NCBI RefSeq assembly: GCF_900637195.1
Contig: NZ_LR134356.1
Span: 1,984,001-2,048,000 of the forward strand
DNA from: Mycolicibacterium aurum
Lineage (GTDB): Bacteria; Actinomycetota; Actinomycetes; Mycobacteriales; Mycobacteriaceae
Direction of reading: 5' to 3'
Length of the DNA stretch: 64,000 nucleotides
The position numbers were made by a program, and so were the translations under genes. Positions 35,884 to 44,410 of this stretch are shown here, piece after piece. Each line of letters starts with the position of its first letter. Position 1 is the first letter of the stretch. The notes under the pieces are model-generated. The model did not search any database. It was not told the DNA's origin and worked only from the letters and a program-made list of their open reading frames with translations.

Positions 35884-36752
35884 TGGCTGTTGCACTTCCC
35901 GCTGTGCCGCTCGTGGGTGGCCGTGAACGCCGGCTGCTCTCGCTGCCGCAGTCTCGGTCGGCGCTCATCAACTGGATCGGCTTCTCGTCGGTGATCGTGG
36001 TGACACTCGTGGTCGTCGCGGTTCCGATCCTTGCGCCCTACGACCCGCTGACGCCCGCGGGCCTGCCCTTGCAGCCGCCGGGCGCGAACGGATTCCTGCT
36101 CGGCACGGACAGCATCGGCCGCGACATCCTGTCCCGCGTGCTCTACGGCGCGCGGTCGAGCTGGTTTGCGGCCCTGGCTGTCGTGGCGATCGGCCTGCTG
36201 ATCGGCGGCATCGTCGGCCTCGTCGCCGGAGCCACGGGCGGCTGGGTCGACGCGGTGCTGATGCGCATCACCGACGCGTTCTTGTCACTGCCCGCCCCGG
36301 TGCTGGCGATCGCCGTGGTGGCGGCGTTGGGGCCGGGATTCGTCCACACGCTGATCGCGGTGTCCATCGTGTGGTGGCCGTTCTATGCGCGGCTGGTGCG
36401 CGGAGAGATCGCCCGGCTGGCGGCCCGGCCGCACGTCGAGGCGGCCAAAGTGTCGGGTGTGAGCCCGTTGCGGCTCGCGCGCCGACACCTGCTGCCCGGT
36501 GCGGTGCCCAACACCCTGGTGGCGGCCAGCCTGGACATCGGCACGTTGATCCTCACGCTCGCCTCGCTGTCGTTCCTCGGTCTCGGTCAGGCCGCCCCCG
36601 CCGCGGAGCTCGGCGCCGACTCGGCCCGCAATCTCAGTTACTTCCTGCAGCAGTGGTGGATTCCGGTCATGCCCGGCCTCGGCGTGCTGGTGCTGGCACT
36701 GATCGCCAACATTGCAGGCGATTGTCTGCGCAACCTGATGAAGACGAGTTAG
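35883..36752 (+). CDS. ABC transporter permease, DppC type
   Basis: A 289-aa inner-membrane permease with about six helices. It shows the N-terminal OppC/DppC segment (FLLGTDSIGRDILSRVLYGARSS) and the cytoplasmic EAA-like loop HVEAAKVSGVSPLRLARRHLLP. ATG at 35883 overlaps the ATPase stop by one base; a GTG further upstream would lie within the ATPase gene. Confidence 0.94.
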   Translation: MAVALPAVPLVGGRERRLLSLPQSRSALINWIGFSSVIVVTLVVVAVPILAPYDPLTPAGLPLQPPGANGFLLGTDSIGRDILSRVLYGARSSWFAALAVVAIGLLIGGIVGLVAGATGGWVDAVLMRITDAFLSLPAPVLAIAVVAALGPGFVHTLIAVSIVWWPFYARLVRGEIARLAARPHVEAAKVSGVSPLRLARRHLLPGAVPNTLVAASLDIGTLILTLASLSFLGLGQAAPAAELGADSARNLSYFLQQWWIPVMPGLGVLVLALIANIAGDCLRNLMKTS

Positions 36753-36754
36753 AC

Positions 36755-37759
36755 ATGAAGACGTTCGTGGCGTCCCGGGTCGGCGCGATGGTGCTCATCC
36801 TGATCGCGCTGACCGGTGTGATGTTCCTGCTGCAGAACATCTCTCCGCTGGACCCGGTCAAGTCGCAGCTGGGTGCGCAGGCCTCCCAGGAGGCCGTCGC
36901 GGCGCGGCGCGAGGCGCTCGGACTCAACGAGCCCGTCCTGGTGCAGTTCTGGAACTACCTCACCGGCGCCGTCACCGGGGATCTGGGCACCTCCTACCGG
37001 ACCCGGCACCCGGTGCTGTCCGATCTCGGCGACTTTCTGCCCGCCACAATGGAGCTCGCCCTGTACGGGATCGCGATCGCGCTGCTGCTCGCTGTCCTGC
37101 TGGCGTTCAGTACCACGCTCAAATGGCGCGGCTCGGGCGTGCTGCGCGCCGTGCTGTTCACCGGTTCGTCGGCGCCGATGTTCCTGCTCGGGATCCTCGG
37201 GTTGCTGGTGTTCTACAAGATGATGGGCTGGGTGCCGGCCAACGGCCGCATCGCACTGCCCAACCCGCCGGACGGGCCCACCGGGTTGCTGACCGTCGAC
37301 GGGCTGATCCACGGCCGGTTCGACGTCGTGGCCGACGCGCTGCACCACCTGATCCTGCCCGCACTTGTCATCGCGCTCGGTCCTGCCGTCGGAATCGGTA
37401 GGGTGCTGCGCAGCAGCCTGCTCGGCGACATCGACAGCGACTACGCGAGAACCGCTCGCGCCAAGGGCTTGTCCGAATCCCAGATCATGAGGCGGCATGT
37501 GCTGCGCAACTCGGTGGGCGCGGCGCTGTCGATGACCGGTCTGCAGATCGGGTTGATGTTCTCCGGCGTGCTGGTGGTCGAGCAGGTGTTCGGATGGCCC
37601 GGCATCGGCCAGTACATCGCGCAGAGCATCCCGGTGGCCGATTTCCCGGCCATCGCCGGTGTCACGCTGATGCTCGGCGCCCTCTACGTCGTCATCAATA
37701 CAGCTGTCGACCTGCTCCAGGTCGCCGCAGATCCGCGTATCGCACTCACAGGAGGCTAG
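36755..37759 (+). CDS. ABC transporter permease, DppB type
   Basis: A 334-aa permease with about six helices, N-terminal FVASRVGAMVLILIALTGVMFLL as in DppB, the QFWNYLTGAVTGDLGTSYRT motif, and the loop DYARTARAKGLSESQIMRRHVLRN. Starts two bases after the DppC stop. The order ATPase, DppC, DppB differs from the classical dppABCDF. Confidence 0.94.
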   Translation: MKTFVASRVGAMVLILIALTGVMFLLQNISPLDPVKSQLGAQASQEAVAARREALGLNEPVLVQFWNYLTGAVTGDLGTSYRTRHPVLSDLGDFLPATMELALYGIAIALLLAVLLAFSTTLKWRGSGVLRAVLFTGSSAPMFLLGILGLLVFYKMMGWVPANGRIALPNPPDGPTGLLTVDGLIHGRFDVVADALHHLILPALVIALGPAVGIGRVLRSSLLGDIDSDYARTARAKGLSESQIMRRHVLRNSVGAALSMTGLQIGLMFSGVLVVEQVFGWPGIGQYIAQSIPVADFPAIAGVTLMLGALYVVINTAVDLLQVAADPRIALTGG

Positions 37760-38404
37760 GTGCCGAAACAACCGCTCATCGTGGGCAATCCCGTGCTCGT
37801 CGTCGTCGACATCCAGGAAGGCGGCGGGATGTCCGCCGACGACGCCGGCATCCCGGTGATGCCCGGCCACGTCGAGCGCGTCGGCCGCGCGCAGCGGCTG
37901 GTCGCGGCAGCCAGGGAGGCCCGCATACCCGTGGTGTTCTTCCAGGAGGTGCACCGCCCCAGCGGGATCGATTTCGGACGCGAACTCGACGGCACCGAGG
38001 GTGTGCACTGTGTGGACGGAGGTCCCGGCACCGACCTCGAGCCCACGTTGAGGCCGAACCTGGACGGTCCCAACCACGAGTTCCACATCGTCAAGCGCCG
38101 CTACTCCGGTTTCATCGGAACGGATTTCGAGATCGTGCTGTCGGGACTCAAGGCGTCGACCCTGATCCTGATCGGCGGTCTGACCGACGTCTGTGTGCAC
38201 TACACCTTCGCCGACGCGCACCAGCGCGACTTCTACGTCCGGGTGGTCAGCGACTGCGTGGGCGGCTCGTCGCAGTACCGCCACGACGCCGCGCTCGATG
38301 CCATGGAGTACCTGCAGACCGGCGCCCTGCGCACCACCGATGAGATCCTCGCCGCTTTCGCCGAACTCGGCGCGACCCGCATCCTCGAAGGAGCCACCCG
38401 ATGA
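37760..38404 (+). CDS. Isochorismatase-family cysteine hydrolase
   Basis: A 214-aa hydrolase with the family triad: Asp17 (LVVVDIQ), Lys112 (HIVKRRYSGF) and Cys145 (LTDVCVHYTF). Relatives include ureidoacrylate hydrolase, biuret hydrolase and nicotinamidase, which hydrolyse amide or carbamoyl C-N bonds. In this operon, a ureido intermediate is the natural guess. GTG 37760 directly follows the DppB stop, with GGAGG at 37751. It overlaps the receptor gene by 4 nt. Confidence 0.88.
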   Translation: MPKQPLIVGNPVLVVVDIQEGGGMSADDAGIPVMPGHVERVGRAQRLVAAAREARIPVVFFQEVHRPSGIDFGRELDGTEGVHCVDGGPGTDLEPTLRPNLDGPNHEFHIVKRRYSGFIGTDFEIVLSGLKASTLILIGGLTDVCVHYTFADAHQRDFYVRVVSDCVGGSSQYRHDAALDAMEYLQTGALRTTDEILAAFAELGATRILEGATR

Positions 38405-39978
38405 TCAAATTCCGAGTCCTGGCCGCGGTCGCCGCCGTTGCGGCGCTGACGCTCAGCGCCTGTGGTGGCTCCGATTCGGGGAACAGCACGCCGAACGCCG
38501 CACCGACCGACAGAGTGCTGCACCTGTCGTTTCTGCAGGATCCCGGGCAGCCGCCGGACCCGGACATCTTCTATGCGGGACAGGGCCTGCTGCTGACCAC
38601 CAACACCTACGAAGGTCTGCTGCAGTACAAGGCGGGCACCGACAAGCCGGAACTGGAGCCGCTGCTGGCGACCGAGTGGACAGCCTCGCCCGACAACAGG
38701 GTGTTCACGTTCAAGCTCCGCGAGGGCGTCACCTTCCACGACGGCACACCGTTCACCTCTGCCGCGGTGAAGGCGTCGTTCGACCGCAGACTCGCCGTCG
38801 ACCAGGGCCCGGCCTACATGGTCAAAGACGTGGAATCGGTGACCACCCAGGGTGATTACGATGTGACCATCACGCTGAAGGCGCCCAACTCGGCGTTCCT
38901 CGACTACCTCGCGTGCCCGTACGGTCCCCGCATGCTCAGCCCGGAAGGCCTGACGAAGAACGCGGGCTCCGACAACGCCCAGTCCTATCTCACCAATCAC
39001 GACCTGGGCACGGGACCGTACGTCCTGACCGCGGCTGAGGTGGGCTCACGCTACTCGCTGGAGGCCTATCCCGAGTACTGGGGCACCAAGCCGTATTTCG
39101 AGAAGGTCGAGATCCCGGTCATCACCGATGTCTCGGCCCAGCAGTTGCAGTTCGACAACGGGCAACTGGCAGCGATCCTGCACGACCTGCCCTCGTCGGC
39201 GGTGCAGTCCTACCTCGACAACGATGCGTACGCCCATTACTCGCTGCCGACCATGATGTCGAACTACCTCTACGTCAACCCGCACAAAGGCATGCTGACC
39301 GACGTGAACAACCGGAAAGCGCTGCTGCAGGCGGTCAACGTCGACGAGTTGGTCAAGCAGACGTACTTCGGTCGCGGCGAGATCGCCGGACAGCTGTATC
39401 CGGCGAACATGATCGCCGACGACCTCGCCACGCAGAGCCTGACGCACGACCCCTCGGTGCTGTCCGGCATCGCCGGCGGGTTGCCCGCAGACCAGAAGGC
39501 GGTCACCATCGGCTACGACTCCAGCAATCCCGACAACCAGTTGATCAGCAATCTGATTCAGACACAGCTGGCCGCGGCGGGGTTGACCGCGCAGGTGCAG
39601 AGCTACCCGACCTCGCAGATCTACGAGTGGATCGGCGGCGACGGGATGGCGGCACCTGAGGTGTTGACGCTGCTCGCGTGGCCGGACGCCCCGTCGCCCT
39701 ATACCTGGGGCCACATTTCCTGGGATCCCGACGGAGGACTGAACTACCTGGGGTGCTCGGCACCGCCGATCACCGCCGCGCTGACGCGTGGCCTGGAAAC
39801 CGGTGACGCTCAGGCCTTCTCGGAGGCCGCAGCGGCCGCCGCCGATACCGGATGCTGGCTGAACGTGGCCAACGTCAACGATTTCGTGGTCGCCCAGCCA
39901 TGGCTCAAGGGCGTGGAGGAGGCGCACACGGTGACCAACCCGAACTCGCTGCGGCTGGCGGCGCTGTCGGTCGGCTGA
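38401..39978 (+). CDS. Peptide/nickel-type solute-binding lipoprotein of the ureide operon
   Basis: A 525-aa extracellular receptor with lipobox LSAC (Cys21). The core REGVTFHDGTPFTSAAVKASFDRR and EYWGTKPYFEKVEIPV match family-5 solute-binding proteins. It is a paralogue of the receptor at 14131; both begin the mature part with a (P)PDPD.FY motif. ATGA overlap with the hydrolase gene before and TGATG with the next one. Expected to bring a small polar nitrogen compound to the DppBC-type permease. Confidence 0.92.
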   Translation: MIKFRVLAAVAAVAALTLSACGGSDSGNSTPNAAPTDRVLHLSFLQDPGQPPDPDIFYAGQGLLLTTNTYEGLLQYKAGTDKPELEPLLATEWTASPDNRVFTFKLREGVTFHDGTPFTSAAVKASFDRRLAVDQGPAYMVKDVESVTTQGDYDVTITLKAPNSAFLDYLACPYGPRMLSPEGLTKNAGSDNAQSYLTNHDLGTGPYVLTAAEVGSRYSLEAYPEYWGTKPYFEKVEIPVITDVSAQQLQFDNGQLAAILHDLPSSAVQSYLDNDAYAHYSLPTMMSNYLYVNPHKGMLTDVNNRKALLQAVNVDELVKQTYFGRGEIAGQLYPANMIADDLATQSLTHDPSVLSGIAGGLPADQKAVTIGYDSSNPDNQLISNLIQTQLAAAGLTAQVQSYPTSQIYEWIGGDGMAAPEVLTLLAWPDAPSPYTWGHISWDPDGGLNYLGCSAPPITAALTRGLETGDAQAFSEAAAAAADTGCWLNVANVNDFVVAQPWLKGVEEAHTVTNPNSLRLAALSVG

Positions 39979-40823
39979 TGGCCACCCTGAGCCGTAGGAG
40001 CGGGGTCCGGCGCATCGTCCTGCTGACGCTGGGCTGGGAGGACCTGCCGAAGGCCGTGTCGGTGTACGGGTCGCCGCCGGAGGAACGGTTCCGGTGCCCC
40101 GTGCCCGGTGTCCTGCTGCAAACCGACGGTGGGTGGGTGCTTCTGGACACCGGGTTCAACACCGCCCTGATCCGCGACCCCTACCTCCACCGGCGGTACT
40201 TCCCGACCGTCGAGTACCAGCCGGTGTTGCCGGGGCCGGGTGAACCGCTGGAGGAATCGCTGTCGGCCATCGGGGTCGACGTCGACGACATCCGGCTCGT
40301 CGGGTTGTCGCACCTGCACGTCGACCATGCCGGCGGGCTGAAGCTGTTCGCAGGCAAGGTGCCCGTGCACGCCCAGCGGCGTGAGCTCGAATTCGGCCTG
40401 TCCCAGTATCCGGAACCGGAGCGGCACGCCATCTTTCGAGTGGATTTCGACGACCCCCGTATCGACTGGCAGCTGGCCGACGGGGAAGCCGATATCGCGC
40501 CGGGAATCTCGGCCGTGCCCACATACGGCCACACGCCGGGGCATCAGAGTTTCGTCGTCGAACTCGACGAGTCGGTGGTCGGTGACGGGGAGGCCGGCGG
40601 CTACGTGTTCGCCTTCGACGCCGCGGATCTGACGGAGAACATCGAGCACGAGCGAGCCATCGGAGGTTTCGTCAATGTCGAGCCCGAGGAGACGATCGAG
40701 CCGATCCGCAGGCTCAAGCAACTCGCCGCCGACAAGGGCTACCCGCTGATCCCTGGGCACGACCCGCATGTGTGGCCGGAGATGACGCAGCACTTCCACG
40801 ACCGGTTCACGGTCAGCGGCTGA
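39978..40823 (+). CDS. Metallo-beta-lactamase-fold hydrolase (lactonase-like)
   Basis: A 281-aa MBL-fold enzyme with SHLHVDHAGGLK (HxHxDH), the second metal His in YGHTPGHQSF, Asp in AFDAADL and a last His in IPGHDPH. This arrangement resembles N-acyl-homoserine lactone lactonases (AiiA type). It may open a lactone or cyclic amide in the operon pathway; the substrate is not known. ATG overlaps the receptor stop by one base. Confidence 0.88.
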   Translation: MATLSRRSGVRRIVLLTLGWEDLPKAVSVYGSPPEERFRCPVPGVLLQTDGGWVLLDTGFNTALIRDPYLHRRYFPTVEYQPVLPGPGEPLEESLSAIGVDVDDIRLVGLSHLHVDHAGGLKLFAGKVPVHAQRRELEFGLSQYPEPERHAIFRVDFDDPRIDWQLADGEADIAPGISAVPTYGHTPGHQSFVVELDESVVGDGEAGGYVFAFDAADLTENIEHERAIGGFVNVEPEETIEPIRRLKQLAADKGYPLIPGHDPHVWPEMTQHFHDRFTVSG

Positions 40824-42121
40824 TGGATCTGGTTCTGCGCGGCGACCGTGTGCTGATCGACGGCGAGGTCAGGCCGGGATCCGTTGCGGTCGACGGCGGA
40901 ATGATCGTCGCGGTCGGATCGCGCGAGGCCGATTACGGCGGCGTCGACGTGGTGGACATCCCGGCGCCCGCGGCGCTGCTACCCGGCTTCGTCGACACCC
41001 ATGTACACGTCAACGACCCCGGCACGAGCTGGGAGGGGTTCGCCACCGCCACCGCCGCGGCGGCGGCGGCGGGAATCACGACGGTGGTGGACATGCCGCT
41101 GGATTCCGACCCGGTGACCACCAGCGTGGAGGCGCTGCGCGTCAAAGAAGCCGCCGCTGCGGGGCACTGCCACGTCGACGTCCGCTACTGGGCCGGCGTC
41201 GTGCCGGGAAACGGCGGTGAACTCGCCTCGCTGGCCGAGGCCGGGGTGCTCGGCTTCAAGTGCTTTCTCTCCGAATCCGGCAACCCCAACTTTGCCCATC
41301 TGTCGCCCGCGCAGTTCGTCGAGGCCGCGCAGCGGGTCGCCGACCTCGACTCGATCCTGTTGGTACACGCCGAAAGTCACGCTGTGCTCGCCACCACGCC
41401 GGGTCCTGCAGGCGGGCGCTACGACACCTTCCTGCAGTCGCGCCCCGACGAGGCCGAGGTGGACGCCGTCACGCTCGCGGTGGACGCTGCGCGCTCGACC
41501 GGGGCACGCGTGCACATCGTGCACGTGTCCAGCGCGCAGACGCTGGGGATCATCGCCGAGGCCAAGCGGTCCGGGCTGGCCGTCACGGCAGAGACCTGCC
41601 CGCACTATCTGACGTTCACCGCCGAGACCGTGCCCGAAGGTGCCACCGAGTTCGCGGCCTGTCCGCCCATTCGCTCGTCGGCCAACCGGGAACAACTGTG
41701 GGCCGGGCTCGCGAACGCAACGATCGACATGGTGGTGTCCGATCATTCCCCGTGCGCGCCGGAACTCAAGGGCGGCAGCGACTTCGGTGTCGCCTTCGGT
41801 GGAATCAGTTCCCTGCAGCTCGGTCCGCGAGCGGTGTGGACGCAGTCGCGGGGCCGCGGCTTCGGGCTGTCCGATCTGAGCCGGTGGATGTCGGCCAATC
41901 CTGCCGCCATGGCGGGACTCGACGACCGGGGCAGTATCGCCGTGGGCCGGCGCGCCGATCTGTGTGTCTTCGACCCTGACGTCTCCGATGTGGTGCGCGG
42001 CGCCGACCTGCTGCACCGGCACGGGCTCACGCCGTACGACGGGACCACGCTGCGTGGTGGCGTCCTGCGGACCTGGGTGGCCGGCCGGTCGGTCTACCAC
42101 CGAGCGGAGGTCACGGTGTGA
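40823..42121 (+). CDS. allB: Allantoinase
   Basis: A 432-aa cyclic amidohydrolase that opens allantoin to allantoate. GFVDTHVHVNDPG carries the first metal His pair; GFKCFLSESG holds the lysine expected to be carbamylated; HAES, VHVSSAQT, ETCPHYL and the catalytic Asp in SDHSPCAPELK follow. The spacing and the motif DHSPC fit allantoinase better than dihydropyrimidinase. ATG 40823 overlaps the previous stop (TGATG); the racemase gene overlaps its stop (GTGA). Confidence 0.93.
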   Translation: MDLVLRGDRVLIDGEVRPGSVAVDGGMIVAVGSREADYGGVDVVDIPAPAALLPGFVDTHVHVNDPGTSWEGFATATAAAAAAGITTVVDMPLDSDPVTTSVEALRVKEAAAAGHCHVDVRYWAGVVPGNGGELASLAEAGVLGFKCFLSESGNPNFAHLSPAQFVEAAQRVADLDSILLVHAESHAVLATTPGPAGGRYDTFLQSRPDEAEVDAVTLAVDAARSTGARVHIVHVSSAQTLGIIAEAKRSGLAVTAETCPHYLTFTAETVPEGATEFAACPPIRSSANREQLWAGLANATIDMVVSDHSPCAPELKGGSDFGVAFGGISSLQLGPRAVWTQSRGRGFGLSDLSRWMSANPAAMAGLDDRGSIAVGRRADLCVFDPDVSDVVRGADLLHRHGLTPYDGTTLRGGVLRTWVAGRSVYHRAEVTV

Positions 42122-42870
42122 AGATTCTCGTACTGAACCCGAACACGTCGGCGACGATGACCGCCGAGGTGGCCGCGGCGGCGCGGGCGGCCGCGCGGCC
42201 CGGTACCGAGATCACCTGTCTGCATCCGCGGTTCGGCGCCGAGGCGATCGACTCGGCGGCGGAGAGCTACCTCTCCGCTGTCGGAGTGATGGACATCGTG
42301 GCCACGTTGCTCGACGCAGGCACCTTCGCCTTCGACGCCGTGGTACTCGCCGGATTCGGTGAGCACGGCAGGGATGCGCTGGCCGAGATGGTGACGGTGC
42401 CGGTGCTCGACATCGCCGAATGCGCGGGGCATGTGGCCTGTCTGCTGGGCAGGAGGTTCTCGGTGGTGACGACGCTGGAGCGGTCCATCGCCCCGATCGA
42501 GGACCGGCTGCGGCTGGCCGGTCTCGATGCCCGCTGCGCGTCGGTGCGGGCGTGCGGGCTCGCAACCGCGGACGTCGACGCCGATCCGGGCGGGGCGGTC
42601 GCCGCGATCGTCGCCGAGGCTGCTCGCGCGGTCACCGACGACGGCGCCGACGTGATCTGCCTCGGGTGTGCCGGAATGGCCGGCGTCACGGCGGCCATCT
42701 CGGCGAAGGTCGGCGTGCCCGCGGTTGACGGCGTCGCCGCGGCTGTCGCCCTGGCGCAGGCCGTCGTCGACCTCGGGCTGCAGACCAGCAAGGCCGGCGT
42801 GTATGCGCCGGGGCCCGCCAACCCGCGCAGTCATTGGCCGCTCTCGCGGGCTTTGGGGTTGGGGTCGTGA
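42118..42870 (+). CDS. Asp/Glu/hydantoin racemase-family protein with Gly in place of one catalytic Cys
   Basis: A 250-aa protein aligned over its length with hydantoin and allantoin racemases: LNPNTSATMT at the start, GRRFSVVTTLERSI in the middle, VDGVAAAVALAQ near the end. The family uses two cysteines as acid/base. The second is present (Cys184, CLGCAGMAG), but the first site reads LAGFGEHG (Gly79) instead of ACFGDPG. This Gly/Cys pair is the one known in arylmalonate decarboxylase, where a Gly-to-Cys change gives racemase activity. So the protein may not racemise allantoin. GTG 42118 start overlaps the allantoinase stop. Confidence 0.88.
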   Translation: MKILVLNPNTSATMTAEVAAAARAAARPGTEITCLHPRFGAEAIDSAAESYLSAVGVMDIVATLLDAGTFAFDAVVLAGFGEHGRDALAEMVTVPVLDIAECAGHVACLLGRRFSVVTTLERSIAPIEDRLRLAGLDARCASVRACGLATADVDADPGGAVAAIVAEAARAVTDDGADVICLGCAGMAGVTAAISAKVGVPAVDGVAAAVALAQAVVDLGLQTSKAGVYAPGPANPRSHWPLSRALGLGS

Positions 42871-43889
42871 TGCACCCTGCAGGAGTCGATCTCGCATCCC
42901 GTGTCCTCGGCGGAAGCGTCGTCGCGGCCAGCGACGAATCGTTCGGGGTCAAGGAGCGCCTCCTCGACCCGACCGAACCCGCATTCGTCCCGGGAACCTT
43001 CGACCTGCGCGGGGAAGTCGTCGACGGTTGGGAGACCCGCAGGCACGCCGGGCCGGACGGCGACTGGGTGATCGTGCGGCTGGGTGCGCCGGGACGGATC
43101 GACGCCGTCGACGTCGACACCCGGTTCTTCTCCGGGAACCATCCGAGCGCCTGCAGCGTGGCGGCCTGCGTCCTGGACCGCGCCGCCGACCCGACGGCGC
43201 CGACGGTCGGCTGGACCTCCCTGGTGGAGCACACCGTGCTCAAGGCCGACGCCCACAACGTCGTGGCGGTCGCCGACCCACGCCGCTGGACCCACCTGCG
43301 CCTCCGGCTGGCGTCCGACGGTGGCGTCGCACGGCTGCGGGTGTACGGCCAGGTGATCCCGGACCCCGCGGACTGGGCCGACCTGACCGTGGAGATGTCC
43401 GGTGTCGAGCAGGGCGGCCGGGTCGAATGGTGCAGCGACAGCTTCTATTCGGACGCCTGCGCGGTGATCTCGCCGGACCGGCCGCGCAACATGGGCGACG
43501 GCTGGGAGACTCGCAGGCGCCGTGACATCGGGCCGGACACGCACGACGCGGTGATCATCTCGTTCGCCGCGGCTGCCGACCTGCTGCGCCTCGAGATCGA
43601 CACCTCCTACTTCGTGTTCAACTCCTCGGTCGCCGCGTCCGTCCTGGGTAGCCGCTGCCTCCCCGACGGCAAACACGGGTGGGCACTGGTTCCCTTCGAC
43701 ATCCCGGTGCTGCCCAAGACGGTGCTCCTTCCCGACGCCCGGCAGGTGTTCCGGGTGACTGCTGCCGGCATCACCGCGTTGCGGGTGGCGGCCTACCCGG
43801 ACGGCGGTATCGCCCGGATCCGGGCGATCGGCACCCCGACCGCAGACGGTGCCCGGCAGCTGCGGGACCGGTGGGAGCGGTCCACGTGA
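42870..43889 (+). CDS. alc: Allantoicase
   Basis: A 339-aa enzyme converting allantoate to ureidoglycolate and urea. It has the two tandem jelly-roll repeats typical of the family: DGWETRRHAGPDGDWVIVRL near residue 44 and MGDGWETRRRRD near residue 208, each followed by a beta-rich domain (VDVDTRFFSGNHP, LEIDTSYFVFNSS). ATG 42870 overlaps the racemase stop; GTG 42867 is possible. Next gene overlaps as GTGA. Confidence 0.93.
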   Translation: MHPAGVDLASRVLGGSVVAASDESFGVKERLLDPTEPAFVPGTFDLRGEVVDGWETRRHAGPDGDWVIVRLGAPGRIDAVDVDTRFFSGNHPSACSVAACVLDRAADPTAPTVGWTSLVEHTVLKADAHNVVAVADPRRWTHLRLRLASDGGVARLRVYGQVIPDPADWADLTVEMSGVEQGGRVEWCSDSFYSDACAVISPDRPRNMGDGWETRRRRDIGPDTHDAVIISFAAAADLLRLEIDTSYFVFNSSVAASVLGSRCLPDGKHGWALVPFDIPVLPKTVLLPDARQVFRVTAAGITALRVAAYPDGGIARIRAIGTPTADGARQLRDRWERST

Positions 43890-44410
43890 GCGCGGTACGG
43901 GCCTCGGACTGCGTCGGACTCTGGCGCCGCACCCTGCTCGTCGAGGCGGACGGCTCCCGGGACACCGGAACGGAGGTGACGTGGCTGCAGGGGATCACGG
44001 CGTTCGTCGACTCACGCGGCTTTGCGGGCGCACTGCGCGACGACGGCGGCGTGTTCGAGTGGCAGCGCGCTGTCGATCTGCAGGCCCCGAGTCCCCCTGA
44101 CATCGGTGAGATGCGCTGGGACGAGGGAACTCTCGTCGAGACCGGGATCGGCGCAGACTACGTCGAGCACTGGGTGCGCGACGACGTCGCGCCCGTACCC
44201 TGCTGGGCCGTCTTCCTGTCCGGCCCCGAGGGTGCCCCCGGCCTGCTGCTGCGTGTCGGCACCCGGTTCGGGTTCGCCGGTGCCGGACGGGTCGACATCG
44301 GCGAGGTCGGCAGCCCTCGCTGGGCCGACATCGAGACAGGGGAGGGCACCGTGCGTGCCGACGACGTGCTCTGGATGGTCAAGCGACGCGAAGGGATGAC
44401 GAACACATGA
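43886..44410 (+). CDS. Unrecognised 174-aa beta-rich protein of the ureide operon
   Basis: The protein begins SAVRASDCVGLWRRTLLVEADG; the GLWRR pattern and the alternation of short strands suggest a lipocalin-like or related beta barrel. Conserved-looking features are WLQG, VEHWVRDD, FLSGPEG and a C-terminal WMVKRREG. There is no signal peptide, membrane helix or known catalytic motif. I do not recognise the family. It sits exactly after allantoicase and overlaps both neighbours by 4 nt (GTGA and ATGA), so it is co-translated with the pathway. Possible roles: processing ureidoglycolate, whose lyase is missing here, or binding a ligand. Confidence 0.8.
   Translation: MSAVRASDCVGLWRRTLLVEADGSRDTGTEVTWLQGITAFVDSRGFAGALRDDGGVFEWQRAVDLQAPSPPDIGEMRWDEGTLVETGIGADYVEHWVRDDVAPVPCWAVFLSGPEGAPGLLLRVGTRFGFAGAGRVDIGEVGSPRWADIETGEGTVRADDVLWMVKRREGMTNT

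Noticed and set aside
36749..38284. A minus-strand frame of about 510 codons over dppB and the isochorismatase-like gene
   Set aside because: No domain, His/Glu/Arg-rich shadow of the real operon genes.
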